A stretch of DNA of 64,000 nucleotides from Bacteroides ovatus (GTDB lineage Bacteria > Bacteroidota > Bacteroidia > Bacteroidales > Bacteroidaceae), in contig NZ_CP012938.1 of the NCBI RefSeq assembly GCF_001314995.1, positions 2,542,001 through 2,606,000 on the forward strand, in the 5' to 3' direction. The position numbers were made by a program, and so were the translations under genes. Every line of letters starts with the position of its first letter. Within the stretch, counting starts at the first letter, position 1. The notes below the pieces were generated by a model. It did not search any database, was not told the origin of the DNA, and saw only the letters and a program-made list of their open reading frames with translations. This document shows, piece after piece, positions 8,154-17,901 of the stretch.

Positions 8154-10766
8154 TTAAATTTTAGGGGCATCTTTCCAGGAACGAGTCATCAAGAACAATA
8201 GATATTTATAGTGGGCACGCGTTTGTTCATCTCCAGTCATTTGTTGTTTCTTGACTAACTCTGCCAATTTCTGATAAGTACCGTACCATAAATGATTCTG
8301 ATTATCCGTTGCTATATTATACATGACAGCACGAGAGCCGTAACCCTGTTCCTCTATTGCGCTTTCAGCCTCTTCATCTTCCTCTTCGTCCAAAGCTCCT
8401 ACTTTGTCTGTGTTATCATCCGACAAATAGTATTGTCCGAACCATCTCTTCTGACCATTTATATCTACACTGTTGCGCACATTCGATAAGAATTCAGCCT
8501 GCATGATACGTTCAGGTTCCGTCAACGAACGTCCCTCCATTGTCGGACGCCATACTAATTCATATAAATCGTCGATATATTCTTTCGGACTATAAGAAGA
8601 CGGATCACGATAGTACGTCAACGAAACACGCTTAGTCTGATATAAGTCTGTAATCACATTCTTTTCCTTTACTACATAATTCTTCAGAATCTTACGGGCC
8701 TGTGAACCGGAGAATGAAAGTTTCTTAATGACGTCTTCATCATCAATCCATTCCAAATCCTTCAGTTGAGTAAACAGAAAATCTAAAGAAGCTCTTTGCA
8801 AATCCTTGGGTACTGCGGTAAGAGTTGCGTTAGCGTCACCAACAAAGTGCTCATTCAAATAGAATGAACCGATATTACGATATACATTAAACAAATATCC
8901 TCTCAATTGCTGTACGATAAACGGAAATACCATATTACGATAATCATAATTCTTATCTTCCGCATCCATCCATTCATGCATATGAGCTACAATGTAACGC
9001 AAATTATTAATACCGTATGTACTGGCTTTAATCGCATCGTTTCCTAAATCAAAAGAAAGAGCCGATGGGTCGAATGTAGTCAGCAAATACTGTTTGGTTC
9101 CAAAACGATACATCGGATCACCGCTTTTCTCACTAATCCACTGGCGTACCACCTTATTCTCTTCCTGTGCAGTTTGTGCTTCTAAAATAGGTTTGTAGGC
9201 TACTTTAATAGCATAGTAGTCATACACTCCCAATTTAGGAGAAAGCATCACTCCTTTATCACTCGGTTGAGCCACATAGTTGAAACCTACTTCATCCATC
9301 ACAGAGGCAGTTATTCCATATTTCTGCGTATAAGAAGCCGACCGTAAAGAATCTGTCGGTATAGCAAAAGAACCTGCCATATTCTCTATCAATCCTAAAG
9401 CAAAACCCACTTCCCGGCGAACGGCACAACGAAGCGTTTCACTCATCAAATCATCCGGCAAACGAAGATGACGCGCATCCGGATCAACCTGGGAAGTCTG
9501 TACAAAACGCTGGATATTATTCCACTTCAGCAAATCATGATAAAGATATAAAGAAGCATTCATGATTTCCCCGGTACGAGGATCAGCAAATGATGCATCT
9601 TTCATAGTCGTCACCACTCCGGTAGGAACATAACGAATCGTACTGTACTTTAAATTGTCAGGATCAAAATCCGGATCATCTTTCGGGAAATCCTTCACTT
9701 GGATAGCATCTTTGAAACCGATAGCCTCGAAAGCCTTATTCCAGTCATTTACTCCTGCTTTTACAGCTGCTCTCCAGCTTACCGGGAAGTTTGGATCCAT
9801 ATAAAAGACAATCGGTTTTTTCGGTTTCGTCAGTTCACCACGTTTGTACTTATCAACATCCGATACCTCCAGATTCCAACGTTTCATCCGGTGTTCCATT
9901 CTGGAACCGTCTACCTCCGTACCCATATTTTCCATGGCTACAGTCCCTATTCCTATTCGGGGATCGGCTAAACGCGGACGCATCTGCGGCTTTTCTGGAA
10001 GCAACAATAAAGTACGGTTTACTGTCATGCTAACAGGTTCATCCACACTTACAAGTTGTCCACCCACACTTAAATTCATTAAGTAAGTCAATTTAGAAAT
10101 AATAGAAACATTATCTCCAAAAGCCTTCACTCCCATCAGATAAGACAAATCATCCTTGAATTTTACAGCTTGTCTGCCCGATCCATATTCCATTGTACGT
10201 TTACCACTTGAAAAAGGATTCATATTTTCCGTATGAGATACAAAGTAGGAAGTCATATCCACTACAACGGCCGAAGAGTCCTTATTAAAGGCAGCAATAG
10301 TGAATGCATCAACAATGGTTGATAATGAATTCTTCTTCAGTCCTTCCTGCATATTCTGATTCGCCGAACTGGAGAATATCATATTCTGTCCTGTTCTGCT
10401 AACTTCCTTCATATACAGTGTGCTGTCTACCACTGCAAATTTAATGTGACGGGGAGTATACGACATCGTTCCTGCCGGTCCATTTCCCATATCAGATGTT
10501 TCTACCACTTTGGAGCCTAAAAGAAACTCCCGTCCCATAAGTGAAACTGGGAACTCCACGAGCAGCTTTTTCTTGTCCACAAAATGTAAAGTGAGCAAAC
10601 CTTTAGAGGTTTCCACCTTCTTGTCTTTAAACAGCTTTTCGTATTTACTGAGTTTTTTCTCTTTCTTTTCTGTTTTATCTTTTTTCTTTTTCCAGAAAAT
10701 CGTATTTGCGTCTGCAGCAGGCAATGTAAATACCGCAGCCAGACAAATGATCAAAAATCGTCTCAT
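8154..10766 (-). CDS. DUF5117/DUF4953-type metalloprotease paralogue, zinc ligands lost
   Basis: This 870-aa exported protein (signal peptide about 1-20) has the architecture of the DUF5118-DUF5117-DUF4953 zinc-protease family: a Lys-rich spacer, KGLLTLHFVDKKKLLVEFP near residue 60, and a catalytic-type domain about 320-480. At the expected HExxHxxGxxH position it reads REVGFALGLIE (codons 9384-9416), so all three zinc-ligand histidines are replaced, while the surrounding fold, including SVMDEVGFNYVAQP, is kept. It is probably a non-enzymatic binding paralogue. It is third of three tandem paralogues, 19 bp after the second and 48 bp before susC, so it is likely co-transcribed with the SusCD system. 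Confidence 0.88.
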   Translation of the reverse strand: MRRFLIICLAAVFTLPAADANTIFWKKKKDKTEKKEKKLSKYEKLFKDKKVETSKGLLTLHFVDKKKLLVEFPVSLMGREFLLGSKVVETSDMGNGPAGTMSYTPRHIKFAVVDSTLYMKEVSRTGQNMIFSSSANQNMQEGLKKNSLSTIVDAFTIAAFNKDSSAVVVDMTSYFVSHTENMNPFSSGKRTMEYGSGRQAVKFKDDLSYLMGVKAFGDNVSIISKLTYLMNLSVGGQLVSVDEPVSMTVNRTLLLLPEKPQMRPRLADPRIGIGTVAMENMGTEVDGSRMEHRMKRWNLEVSDVDKYKRGELTKPKKPIVFYMDPNFPVSWRAAVKAGVNDWNKAFEAIGFKDAIQVKDFPKDDPDFDPDNLKYSTIRYVPTGVVTTMKDASFADPRTGEIMNASLYLYHDLLKWNNIQRFVQTSQVDPDARHLRLPDDLMSETLRCAVRREVGFALGLIENMAGSFAIPTDSLRSASYTQKYGITASVMDEVGFNYVAQPSDKGVMLSPKLGVYDYYAIKVAYKPILEAQTAQEENKVVRQWISEKSGDPMYRFGTKQYLLTTFDPSALSFDLGNDAIKASTYGINNLRYIVAHMHEWMDAEDKNYDYRNMVFPFIVQQLRGYLFNVYRNIGSFYLNEHFVGDANATLTAVPKDLQRASLDFLFTQLKDLEWIDDEDVIKKLSFSGSQARKILKNYVVKEKNVITDLYQTKRVSLTYYRDPSSYSPKEYIDDLYELVWRPTMEGRSLTEPERIMQAEFLSNVRNSVDINGQKRWFGQYYLSDDNTDKVGALDEEEDEEAESAIEEQGYGSRAVMYNIATDNQNHLWYGTYQKLAELVKKQQMTGDEQTRAHYKYLLFLMTRSWKDAPKI

Positions 10767-10785
10767 ATCGTGTTTTCTTATTATT

Positions 10786-13362
10786 TTACCAATTACGTAT
10801 GTCTTCTATCTTTTCAAGCAACTGTCCATAGTGCATCCTTGTTTCATCAGAACCGGAATTCAAACGCGATTCCATTAACTTCTGAATACGGATCAACAAC
10901 CCATGATACAAATGCAGCTGATTATCATTAGATAAATTGGTGATGTATCCCAAAGGTCCGAATCCTCCAACTGTATTTACTTCAGGCCGGACAGACTGCA
11001 ACAACGTTTCAATCTTCTTACCTTTCTTTTCACGACCTGTAGTTTCCATGTGATTGGGCAACTGCAACTTTCTCAAGATAGCGGCCACCACTTCATATTG
11101 AAGTAGCATCTCTGCACGATTCAATGACTTTCCTTTTAAAGTCGATGCCCATACACCACTGTAAATGTCATTCAGGTATTCTTCAGGAGAATAACTGTTC
11201 TTATCTTTGTAGTAAGCCAATGACACTCGTTTGGTAGCCACCAAAGCTGTTGCAAAATTCTTAATCAGCTTTTGATAAACCGGCGTCTGTACCGGCATAT
11301 TACGAAGGATGGAAGAATCATCTAACCAAGTCATGTTACACAACTCGTTCATCACAAAACGAGCCGCCTCACGTTGTTGCGCTTTAGATACAACAGACAG
11401 AGCCTGATTACGATCGCCTACTATATGTTCGGACAAATAAAATCCTCCTACATTTCGAAAAGCATACATCAAATATTGGTTATACCGATTAACTATCTCC
11501 GGATAGATCTGAATACGGAAACGGTAGTCCGAATCTTGTTGTTCCACCCATTTGTCCATATTCCCCAAGATATATTTCAGATTACTGATTCCATATTTTC
11601 CCGCTTTAACAGCATTGTTACCCAAATCACCTCCGAGCGCACTCGGATCGTATTCTGCACCCTGATATTGCGCTTTTCCATAACGATAAACCGGATCTCC
11701 TGACTTCATAGATACCCATCTCATTATCTTTTCACGGATTTCTTCTGGTGTCTTCGCATCCGGAACGAGCATATATCCCATCTGAATCGCAAACAAGTCA
11801 TAAGCTCCCAACTTATTTTGGATGAAATCAGCCTTACCATCTTGCGGTTGAGCAATATAATTATAAGGAAGCTCATCCATCACAGAAGAGGCAATACCGT
11901 TCTGCCTGGTAAATTCAGGTGAACGCAATGATTCTACAGAAAATGCGGCCGACGCGGAAGCGTTATCTGCCAAACCTAAACAATGGCCTACTTCACGAGC
12001 CACATAAAGCCGGATACCCTCTAATAAAACCTCTTCCGACAATTGTATCCCCCGCATACGTTCATCAACTTGAGCTGTTTGAACAAAACGTTGACTGGCT
12101 ATTGTCTTAGCTATATCATGTCCGACAAAAATAGTTCCATTAATAATTTCTCCACTACGAGGGTCCACCCAAACTTTACTCTGAGTTTTTGAGAGATTTA
12201 CAGGAACATAACGGATGCAAGAATACTTCAAATTTCCGGCATAAAACGTCGTATCATTTGCAGGAAAATCCGCAGTCTGAACAGCATCTTTAAACCCAGC
12301 CATTTTAAACGCTTCATTCCACCAGTTAACTCCTTCTTTTATTGCTTTTTTCCAGGCTTCCGGAAAATCACTATCGATATAGAACACCACCGGTTTCCGT
12401 GGAGCAACCAGATCTCCCCGGCGATAGGCTTCCTCGTCAGCTGGCAACAGATTCCATTTATGTTGCAAATATGAAAAGGCCGTACCGTCTTTCTCTGTTG
12501 ATATCTTCTGCTTTTTGGTAAATGTATACCCTAACCGGGGATCGCCCAATCGCCAAACCATTGTCTCTTCCGGCAATAAAAGCATTGAATAAACAGCCTT
12601 CACCCGCACATTTCCTCCTCTAACTTCCTTCTTACTGGCAAGCAAAGATTGATAAAAGCTCATATCCAGATTGATCTCCAGGTTATCATCAAAGACATAA
12701 AAGTTTCTGATGGAAGAAAGATTCTTTTTCAACACCGCTTTCAACTCCAATTGACCATATTTCTCATCCTCCAAAGAGGAACTATTCTGGTCAAACAGAG
12801 GAAGACGTTTATTGTCAGCAAGAAAGAACTTAGTCACCTCGAACACCACTGCTGTACTATCCATATTATAAGCCGCAATCTTGAATGACTCCATATCCGG
12901 CGTTATATTACTTTTCGCTACTGCCTTACTGATATCAGACTGATTACTATATACATCCATCCGGGAAACGGGAGTTACATTCTGCATATACACCTGATCC
13001 TCTTGTATAGCGAAACGGATATGCAACGGAGTAGTCATAGTCTGTCCGACAAGACCACTCGTATTATCACTAGTTGCCGAGATCGAAGAACCCATCAAAA
13101 ATTCACGTCCTAACAAACTTTTTGGAAACTCAAAATAAAGTTTATCATCAATCTTATGGATCGTTATAAGCCCTTTCTTCGTCACCACTCTTTTGTTTTT
13201 AAACAAACGTGGGTATTGAGTATTCCTTTTTTTAGAAGCAGTCCGAACCGTATCCGATTTTGCTTCCGTTTGCACTTTCTCCTTTTTCTTGGCAAAAACA
13301 TCAGAAGTTCCGGTAGCTAACATAAAAGCCCCGGTCAATAACACTATAAATAACTTCATCAC
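10786..13362 (-). CDS. DUF5117/DUF4953-type metalloprotease paralogue, degenerate zinc site
   Basis: This 858-aa protein has a signal peptide (about 1-24, ending DVFA) followed by a Lys-rich linker and the DUF5118-DUF5117-DUF4953 arrangement. The active-site segment is REVGHCLGLAD (codons 11965-11997). The first His ligand is Arg and the third is Asp, while Glu and the second His remain. The Met-turn-like SVMDELPYNYIAQP is retained. Asp can replace His as a third zinc ligand in some metallopeptidases, but loss of the first His argues against normal catalysis. It is the middle of three tandem copies, 10 bp after the first. A chaperone-like or ligand-binding role is inferred, not shown. Confidence 0.88.
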   Translation of the reverse strand: MMKLFIVLLTGAFMLATGTSDVFAKKKEKVQTEAKSDTVRTASKKRNTQYPRLFKNKRVVTKKGLITIHKIDDKLYFEFPKSLLGREFLMGSSISATSDNTSGLVGQTMTTPLHIRFAIQEDQVYMQNVTPVSRMDVYSNQSDISKAVAKSNITPDMESFKIAAYNMDSTAVVFEVTKFFLADNKRLPLFDQNSSSLEDEKYGQLELKAVLKKNLSSIRNFYVFDDNLEINLDMSFYQSLLASKKEVRGGNVRVKAVYSMLLLPEETMVWRLGDPRLGYTFTKKQKISTEKDGTAFSYLQHKWNLLPADEEAYRRGDLVAPRKPVVFYIDSDFPEAWKKAIKEGVNWWNEAFKMAGFKDAVQTADFPANDTTFYAGNLKYSCIRYVPVNLSKTQSKVWVDPRSGEIINGTIFVGHDIAKTIASQRFVQTAQVDERMRGIQLSEEVLLEGIRLYVAREVGHCLGLADNASASAAFSVESLRSPEFTRQNGIASSVMDELPYNYIAQPQDGKADFIQNKLGAYDLFAIQMGYMLVPDAKTPEEIREKIMRWVSMKSGDPVYRYGKAQYQGAEYDPSALGGDLGNNAVKAGKYGISNLKYILGNMDKWVEQQDSDYRFRIQIYPEIVNRYNQYLMYAFRNVGGFYLSEHIVGDRNQALSVVSKAQQREAARFVMNELCNMTWLDDSSILRNMPVQTPVYQKLIKNFATALVATKRVSLAYYKDKNSYSPEEYLNDIYSGVWASTLKGKSLNRAEMLLQYEVVAAILRKLQLPNHMETTGREKKGKKIETLLQSVRPEVNTVGGFGPLGYITNLSNDNQLHLYHGLLIRIQKLMESRLNSGSDETRMHYGQLLEKIEDIRNW

Positions 13363-13372
13363 TCAACAATTT

Positions 13373-16062
13373 TTATTTTGCCTTTTCAAAGTCATTAATG
13401 ATAGACAATAAATATTCATAGTGAGAGCGGGTTGCATAGGAACCTGAATTCTTACGCTTTTCCACTATATTCTTTATACGCGTCAATAAATCAAAATACA
13501 GATGATTCTGATTATTATTGGAAGTATTAAGCACATAATAGATATAGTCAAAGCCTGCATATTCATTTATCTTTTTCATTGCGTTAGCAGTCTGGTAATA
13601 ATGTCCTGCATCTACACAACAATCTGCATCTCCCTGCTCTGTCAAATGTTTATATACTTCAAACAGCTGAAACAGAGGCAAATCCGTATTAGCCGGCAAC
13701 TGTAAAGCACCTGTCTGGGCAGCTTGTTTCAAATCCGCGAACAAGACTTCATCAATCTCGTCTTTCTTTGTCAGCGGGTCAGCATTACGAATAATACCCA
13801 TCAATACTTCTGTCTGCAAAATACGTTCGGATTCGGTTGGTTCCACATTTTTAATAGTCGATTCCCATAAAATGGTATAAATATCATCTAAATACTCCTG
13901 TGGAGAATATGCCGAAGAATCACGGTAAGCAGCCAATGAAACACGTTTTGTATTCAGAATCTTCTTACTCATCGATTTCAGGATGGAACGGGACATTGAA
14001 CCGTCAAAAGTCAGATTCTTTACTACATCAGGATTATCTATCCAGTCAATATTCTTTAATTCATTCAAAACAAACTGAACAGCACGCTTCTGCATATCAT
14101 GAGGAATCACTTCTGATGTATTATACGGATCACCGACATAATGTTCATTGATAAAGAAACCACCCACATTTGCCCAGGCATTATTCAGATAACGCACATA
14201 CTGCGAAACTAATGCATCATAAAGATGATCTCGATAGGTAAAATCGGGATCCTTATCATTCAGCCATGTATTGAAATTGCCTAATATATATTTCAGGTTC
14301 TTGATGCCATAAGCACCTGCCTTCATAGCATCATTACTGATATCTTCCGATAAAGAAGTCGGATCAAAAACACCATAACCTAACTGTTGTTTCCCATATC
14401 TATATTCCAAGTCCCCCATTTTACTCTTAATAATGCTTTCTAAATAAGGAACCTCTTCTTCAGTAGTTTTTGCCTCCGGAAATACTGTATATCCCCACTT
14501 AATGGCATAATAATCATAAGTACCTAATACTGGAGGAGTAAGACATACATCTTTATCTTCGGGTTGTGCAATATAATTAAAACGGGCATAGTCCATAATA
14601 GACGGAGTAGTGCCATGCTCTTGCATAAACACAGGATCACGATACGATTCTGTTGCATAAGCAAAAGAAGATCCCATATTGTGCATCAATCCCAGACAGT
14701 GACCTACCTCATGAGATATGATATAGCGCAAACTCTCGTCCAATACATCCTGAGGAAGTTTGGGAGTTCGCACTCTTGGATCAACTTGTGCCGTTTGCAC
14801 AAATCGCATATCATTCACCAACTGGATAACATCATGATATACAAATACAGAGGCATTAATAATCTGACTATTTCTGGGATCAATCCATGATGGTCCCATC
14901 GCATTCGCGATTCCGATCGGAGCATAATTAATACAGTTATACTTTATATTAGCCGGATCAAATTCAGGATCATCTTTCGGGAAGTCTTTCACCTGCATTA
15001 CATTCTTAAAGCCAATACGTTCAAAAGCTTTATTCCATACCAACACCCCTTCATGAATACCCTTTTTCCATTCTTCAGGGAAAGCATCGTCAACATAAAA
15101 AAGAATAGGTTGCGTAGGTTCAACAAGTTCTCCTCGCTTGTAAGCTTCTACATCTTTAGGATATACATTCCACTTATTAGCATAAGTATTCATTTTCACT
15201 CCGTCATAATCATCAGCAATCTCTTCCTTATTTGAAGTAAAATAGCCAATGCGCGGATCAGCCATACGCGGCATCATTTCGGGAGTCTCCGGCAGCAAAA
15301 CAAATGACCGGTTTACTTTTACCGTAACAGGTTCCTGATAGGCAATTGCAACAATGCCCATATAAAGTAAATCCTGCAAATAGCTTAAACTGGATGTTAC
15401 CGATATGTTATCATCAAATGATTTTATCTGATCGACATAAGAGAGCTCTTTTTTGAAAGTTGCCCGGCGCACACAAGCACCAAACATTGTCTTCTTACCA
15501 TAAGGGTCAAAAATAGCCTGCGCTTATTATCGCTCACCAGAAAATCCGTCATGTCGAATACTACAGCTGTACTATCTGCATTATACGCCATCACTTTGAA
15601 TCCTTCCATTACAGGCTCTCCGACTCCTTTCTTCATTGCCTGTTTTATGGACTCATCCTTACTCGTAGAAAAGATCGGGCGACGTGCAAAGTTACTCACT
15701 TCGCGCATCTCCATCACACTATCGCGTAATGCGAACTTAATGTGCAGGGGCTTTTTAATTTTTTGCCCAACCAATGCATTTCCATTGTCACTAATCTCTG
15801 AAACTGTCGATCCTAGAAGCATCTCGCGATTCTGAAGGGTAAGAGGGAATTCAAATAAGATTTTTCCTTCAATCTTATGAAGAGTTATCACTCCTTTTTT
15901 CACTTCATCTTTCTTCCCTTTAAAAATTTTCTCGTAGGGAGACTCTTTCTTCGTAGTTTTCGTGTTTTTTTTCTTCTTTGCGTAAATCGGTTCTACCGTC
16001 ACTAACATTGCGCACGCTAGTACCAACAAAAGAAACACCTTCTTTGCAACTAACTTATTCAC
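13373..16062 (-). pseudogene. DUF5117/DUF4953 zinc metalloprotease with intact active site, frameshifted
   Basis: Two overlapping frames make up one gene. The first (16062 down to 15424) gives a signal peptide (KVFLLLVLACAMLVTVEPIYA) and the DUF5118/5117 N-terminus. The second (read from about 15508 to 13373) gives the rest, including the intact zinc motif HEVGHCLGLMH (codons 14681-14713) and SIMDYARFNYIAQP. The frames meet at a run of five A on the + strand (15509-15513). One extra base there would restore a protein of about 895 residues with DPYGKKTMFG continuous. The start is probably GTG at 16062, since the upstream TTG at 16110 lies inside the -7 promoter element. It could be a real null allele, a homopolymer sequencing error or programmed slippage. 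It is first in the operon and the only paralogue with a complete zinc site. Confidence 0.8.
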
Positions 16063-16107
16063 AATCAAAATTATTTTAATTATATTATAAATAATAAAAA
16101 ACAGTCG

Positions 16108-16115
16108 CAAAATTA
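16108..16115 (-). promoter_or_regulatory. -7 promoter element of the metalloprotease-SusCD operon
   Basis: TAATTTTG fits the Bacteroides -7 consensus TAnnTTTG and lies 46 bp before the GTG start at 16062. No clear TTTG -33 box sits at 19-21 bp; the nearest is TTTC at a 15-bp spacing. Support is from the -7 element and position only. Confidence 0.5.
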
Positions 16116-16245
16116 TATATAATTCCTATTGAAAGTGAATTTTATCATACCAAATTACAATTATTTTATTCTTTTTTATCTTAAAGGCTTCTATTTAAGA
16201 ACATATAAAGTGGCTATATTCCAATACAATGTAACATTTGCATAT

Positions 16246-16287
16246 AAAAAGAAAGGGTATCCAAACAGATTGGACACCCTTTCTTTT
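16246..16287 (-). terminator. Terminator of the exbB-exbD operon
   Basis: AAAAAGAAAGGGT and ACCCTTTCTTTTT flank an inner pair TCCAA/TTGGA with a short loop, giving a long stem with T-runs on both strands. It lies 20 bp after the last exbD stop and before the metalloprotease promoter. Confidence 0.85.
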
Positions 16288-16306
16288 TATATATTAAATT
16301 AACTAA

Positions 16307-16777
16307 TTATTTCTCACCACGTTTCGTAGCCGAATAGTTAATCTTCAAAGCATAAGATTTTCTAAGAGCATTTTTTACATCAGTAACAATACCCATCTTT
16401 GTCTTCTGATCTACTTTCAGAGACACAGTCATCTTAGCAGCATCGCCTTCATTCATACTCGCACGTTCCTGAAAAATGAAGTCTTGTACTTCACCCACTT
16501 CAGCATAACTGTCATTCAACTGAATACGACTTTCAGTACCCATTTTCGCGCGATATTCTTGTGTAGGTTCCCCTACATAAATGAATGTTACCAGTGATTT
16601 CTTCTCCAGTTTTTCGAGTTCAGTACCTTGCGGAAGTGTAAACTGCACCTTTAATGTTACCTCACGCATCGTTGTTACAATCATAAAGAAGAACAACAAG
16701 GTAAAGATAAGGTCAGGCAACGAAGAAGTATTCAATGCCGGCATTTCACGTTTACCAGTCTTATTAAATTTTCCCAT
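16307..16777 (-). CDS. exbD: ExbD/TolR biopolymer transport protein
   Basis: This 156-aa protein has a short cytoplasmic N-terminus, one transmembrane helix (about residues 22-42, LPDLIFTLLFFFMIVTTM) containing the essential membrane Asp of ExbD proteins, and a periplasmic ExbD/TolR domain (about 60-150). With ExbB it forms the proton-driven motor that energises TonB. It is the last gene of the exb operon, 3 bp after a second exbD. Two consecutive exbD paralogues are common in Bacteroidetes. Confidence 0.92.
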   Translation of the reverse strand: MGKFNKTGKREMPALNTSSLPDLIFTLLFFFMIVTTMREVTLKVQFTLPQGTELEKLEKKSLVTFIYVGEPTQEYRAKMGTESRIQLNDSYAEVGEVQDFIFQERASMNEGDAAKMTVSLKVDQKTKMGIVTDVKNALRKSYALKINYSATKRGEK

Positions 16778-16780
16778 TAC

Positions 16781-17374
16781 TTACTTCTTTTTTTCTCCGT
16801 ATTTTTTAGGTTCTGCTTCAGAAATTCGTTGCGGATAAACTTCACGAACAGCTTTCTGCTGTGCATCATTCAGTTCAGCGTAAGTAACCCCAAACTTTTC
16901 TTGAGCTAACTCATCTCTCAATTCATTGTATGCAGCTACCAATTCGTTCTGCACACTTATATATGCCTGATAAGAAGACCCGCGGTCATTCTGCAAAGAA
17001 ATTACATGCTTATCATTAACAAGAGTAGTACCAAAGAAATCGACATTTTTTTGTGTCTTTTCCGGCATATTCTCAGCGTTATTGATGTTAGCAATAAACT
17101 CTTTGGCTTTCTGCCTCAACTGATCAACACCAATATAATCATTCCCGCACATCAAAGCATCATCTTTATTCAGATAAACCTGCAGGATGTTACGTTCTTT
17201 AATTTTATCGGTATTCTCATTCTTTTCATCTTCGGGTGGTGGAGGCAAAAGTCTTGCCAAACCACGGTCCGTATCCATTGATGTTGTAATCAAGAAGAAG
17301 ATCAGCAACAAGAAAGCAATATCCGCCGTAGAACTTGAGTTTATATCAGGAACTTTTCTTTTTCCTTTTGCCAT
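16781..17374 (-). CDS. exbD: ExbD/TolR biopolymer transport protein, longer paralogue
   Basis: This 197-aa protein opens with KVPDINSSSTADIAFLLLIFFLITTSMDTDRGL. It is the ExbD membrane helix (about 14-34) with the conserved Asp (ADIAFLLLIFF) and the proline-rich LLPPPPEDEK segment just after the membrane. A periplasmic domain and a charged C-terminal tail rich in Lys follow. It pairs with the ExbB encoded upstream and probably acts together with the smaller ExbD 3 bp downstream. Its 197 residues exceed the usual 135-150 for ExbD because of an insertion around residues 90-150. Confidence 0.92.
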   Translation of the reverse strand: MAKGKRKVPDINSSSTADIAFLLLIFFLITTSMDTDRGLARLLPPPPEDEKNENTDKIKERNILQVYLNKDDALMCGNDYIGVDQLRQKAKEFIANINNAENMPEKTQKNVDFFGTTLVNDKHVISLQNDRGSSYQAYISVQNELVAAYNELRDELAQEKFGVTYAELNDAQQKAVREVYPQRISEAEPKKYGEKKK

Positions 17375-17409
17375 TTTAATAACTTATTTAATCGAGTATC
17401 CTCAATTGA

Positions 17410-17895
17410 TTACGACAATTTTTTCTTTATACCACTCGCTATGATTGCAACAACTGTCACAAACAACAATATGTAAATAGAATAAAGGAACATATCAGTT
17501 ACTTTCAGCCAAAAAGGAACATTGTCTGTACCACTATAGCCAGGAATCTGCATTGGTGTACCATCACCCATTGCCCAAGCTACAATAAGAACAACAGCTA
17601 AAAGAACCAAACCAAGTAAAGACTTGATGGCATTTGCCGGGTTATCCTTCAAAGCTGCACCAAATTGGAATACAGCAGCAATAACAGTGGCTGCAATGGC
17701 TAAGCCAAACAAAACGTACATCAGATAGAGTAAGGCGTCTGTTTGAGCCGGTTGCCACATTTCGGGATCTACTCCCGGAATTAAGGCATCGCCCGAGGCA
17801 TCTCCTCCTAAGAAGAACAAGCCAATAACGATCAGAATAATAGCAAACATCGCATACAGTGCGTAATACGATATTCTATATGTTAACTTACTCAT
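17410..17895 (-). CDS. Four-helix membrane protein of the exb operon, function unknown
   Basis: This 161-aa hydrophobic protein has four predicted membrane segments at about residues 11-30, 54-77, 86-107 and 132-155, with a Gly/Pro-rich loop between helices 1 and 2 and a Lys-rich C-terminal end. No known catalytic motif is seen. It sits 6 bp after exbB and 35 bp before the first exbD, so it is very likely co-transcribed with them. Its position suggests an accessory part of the Bacteroidetes ExbBD motor, but this is inference. Confidence 0.75.
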   Translation of the reverse strand: MSKLTYRISYYALYAMFAIILIVIGLFFLGGDASGDALIPGVDPEMWQPAQTDALLYLMYVLFGLAIAATVIAAVFQFGAALKDNPANAIKSLLGLVLLAVVLIVAWAMGDGTPMQIPGYSGTDNVPFWLKVTDMFLYSIYILLFVTVVAIIASGIKKKLS

Positions 17896-17901
17896 TTTAG
17901 A

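Noticed and set aside
13373..15487. An independent 704-aa metalloprotease starting at 15487
   Set aside because: It lacks a signal peptide and the N-terminal domains, which are found in the other frame directly upstream, so it is one frameshifted gene.
16060..16110. TTG at 16110 as start of the first metalloprotease gene
   Set aside because: The codon lies within the -7 promoter element. GTG at 16062 directly precedes the signal peptide.
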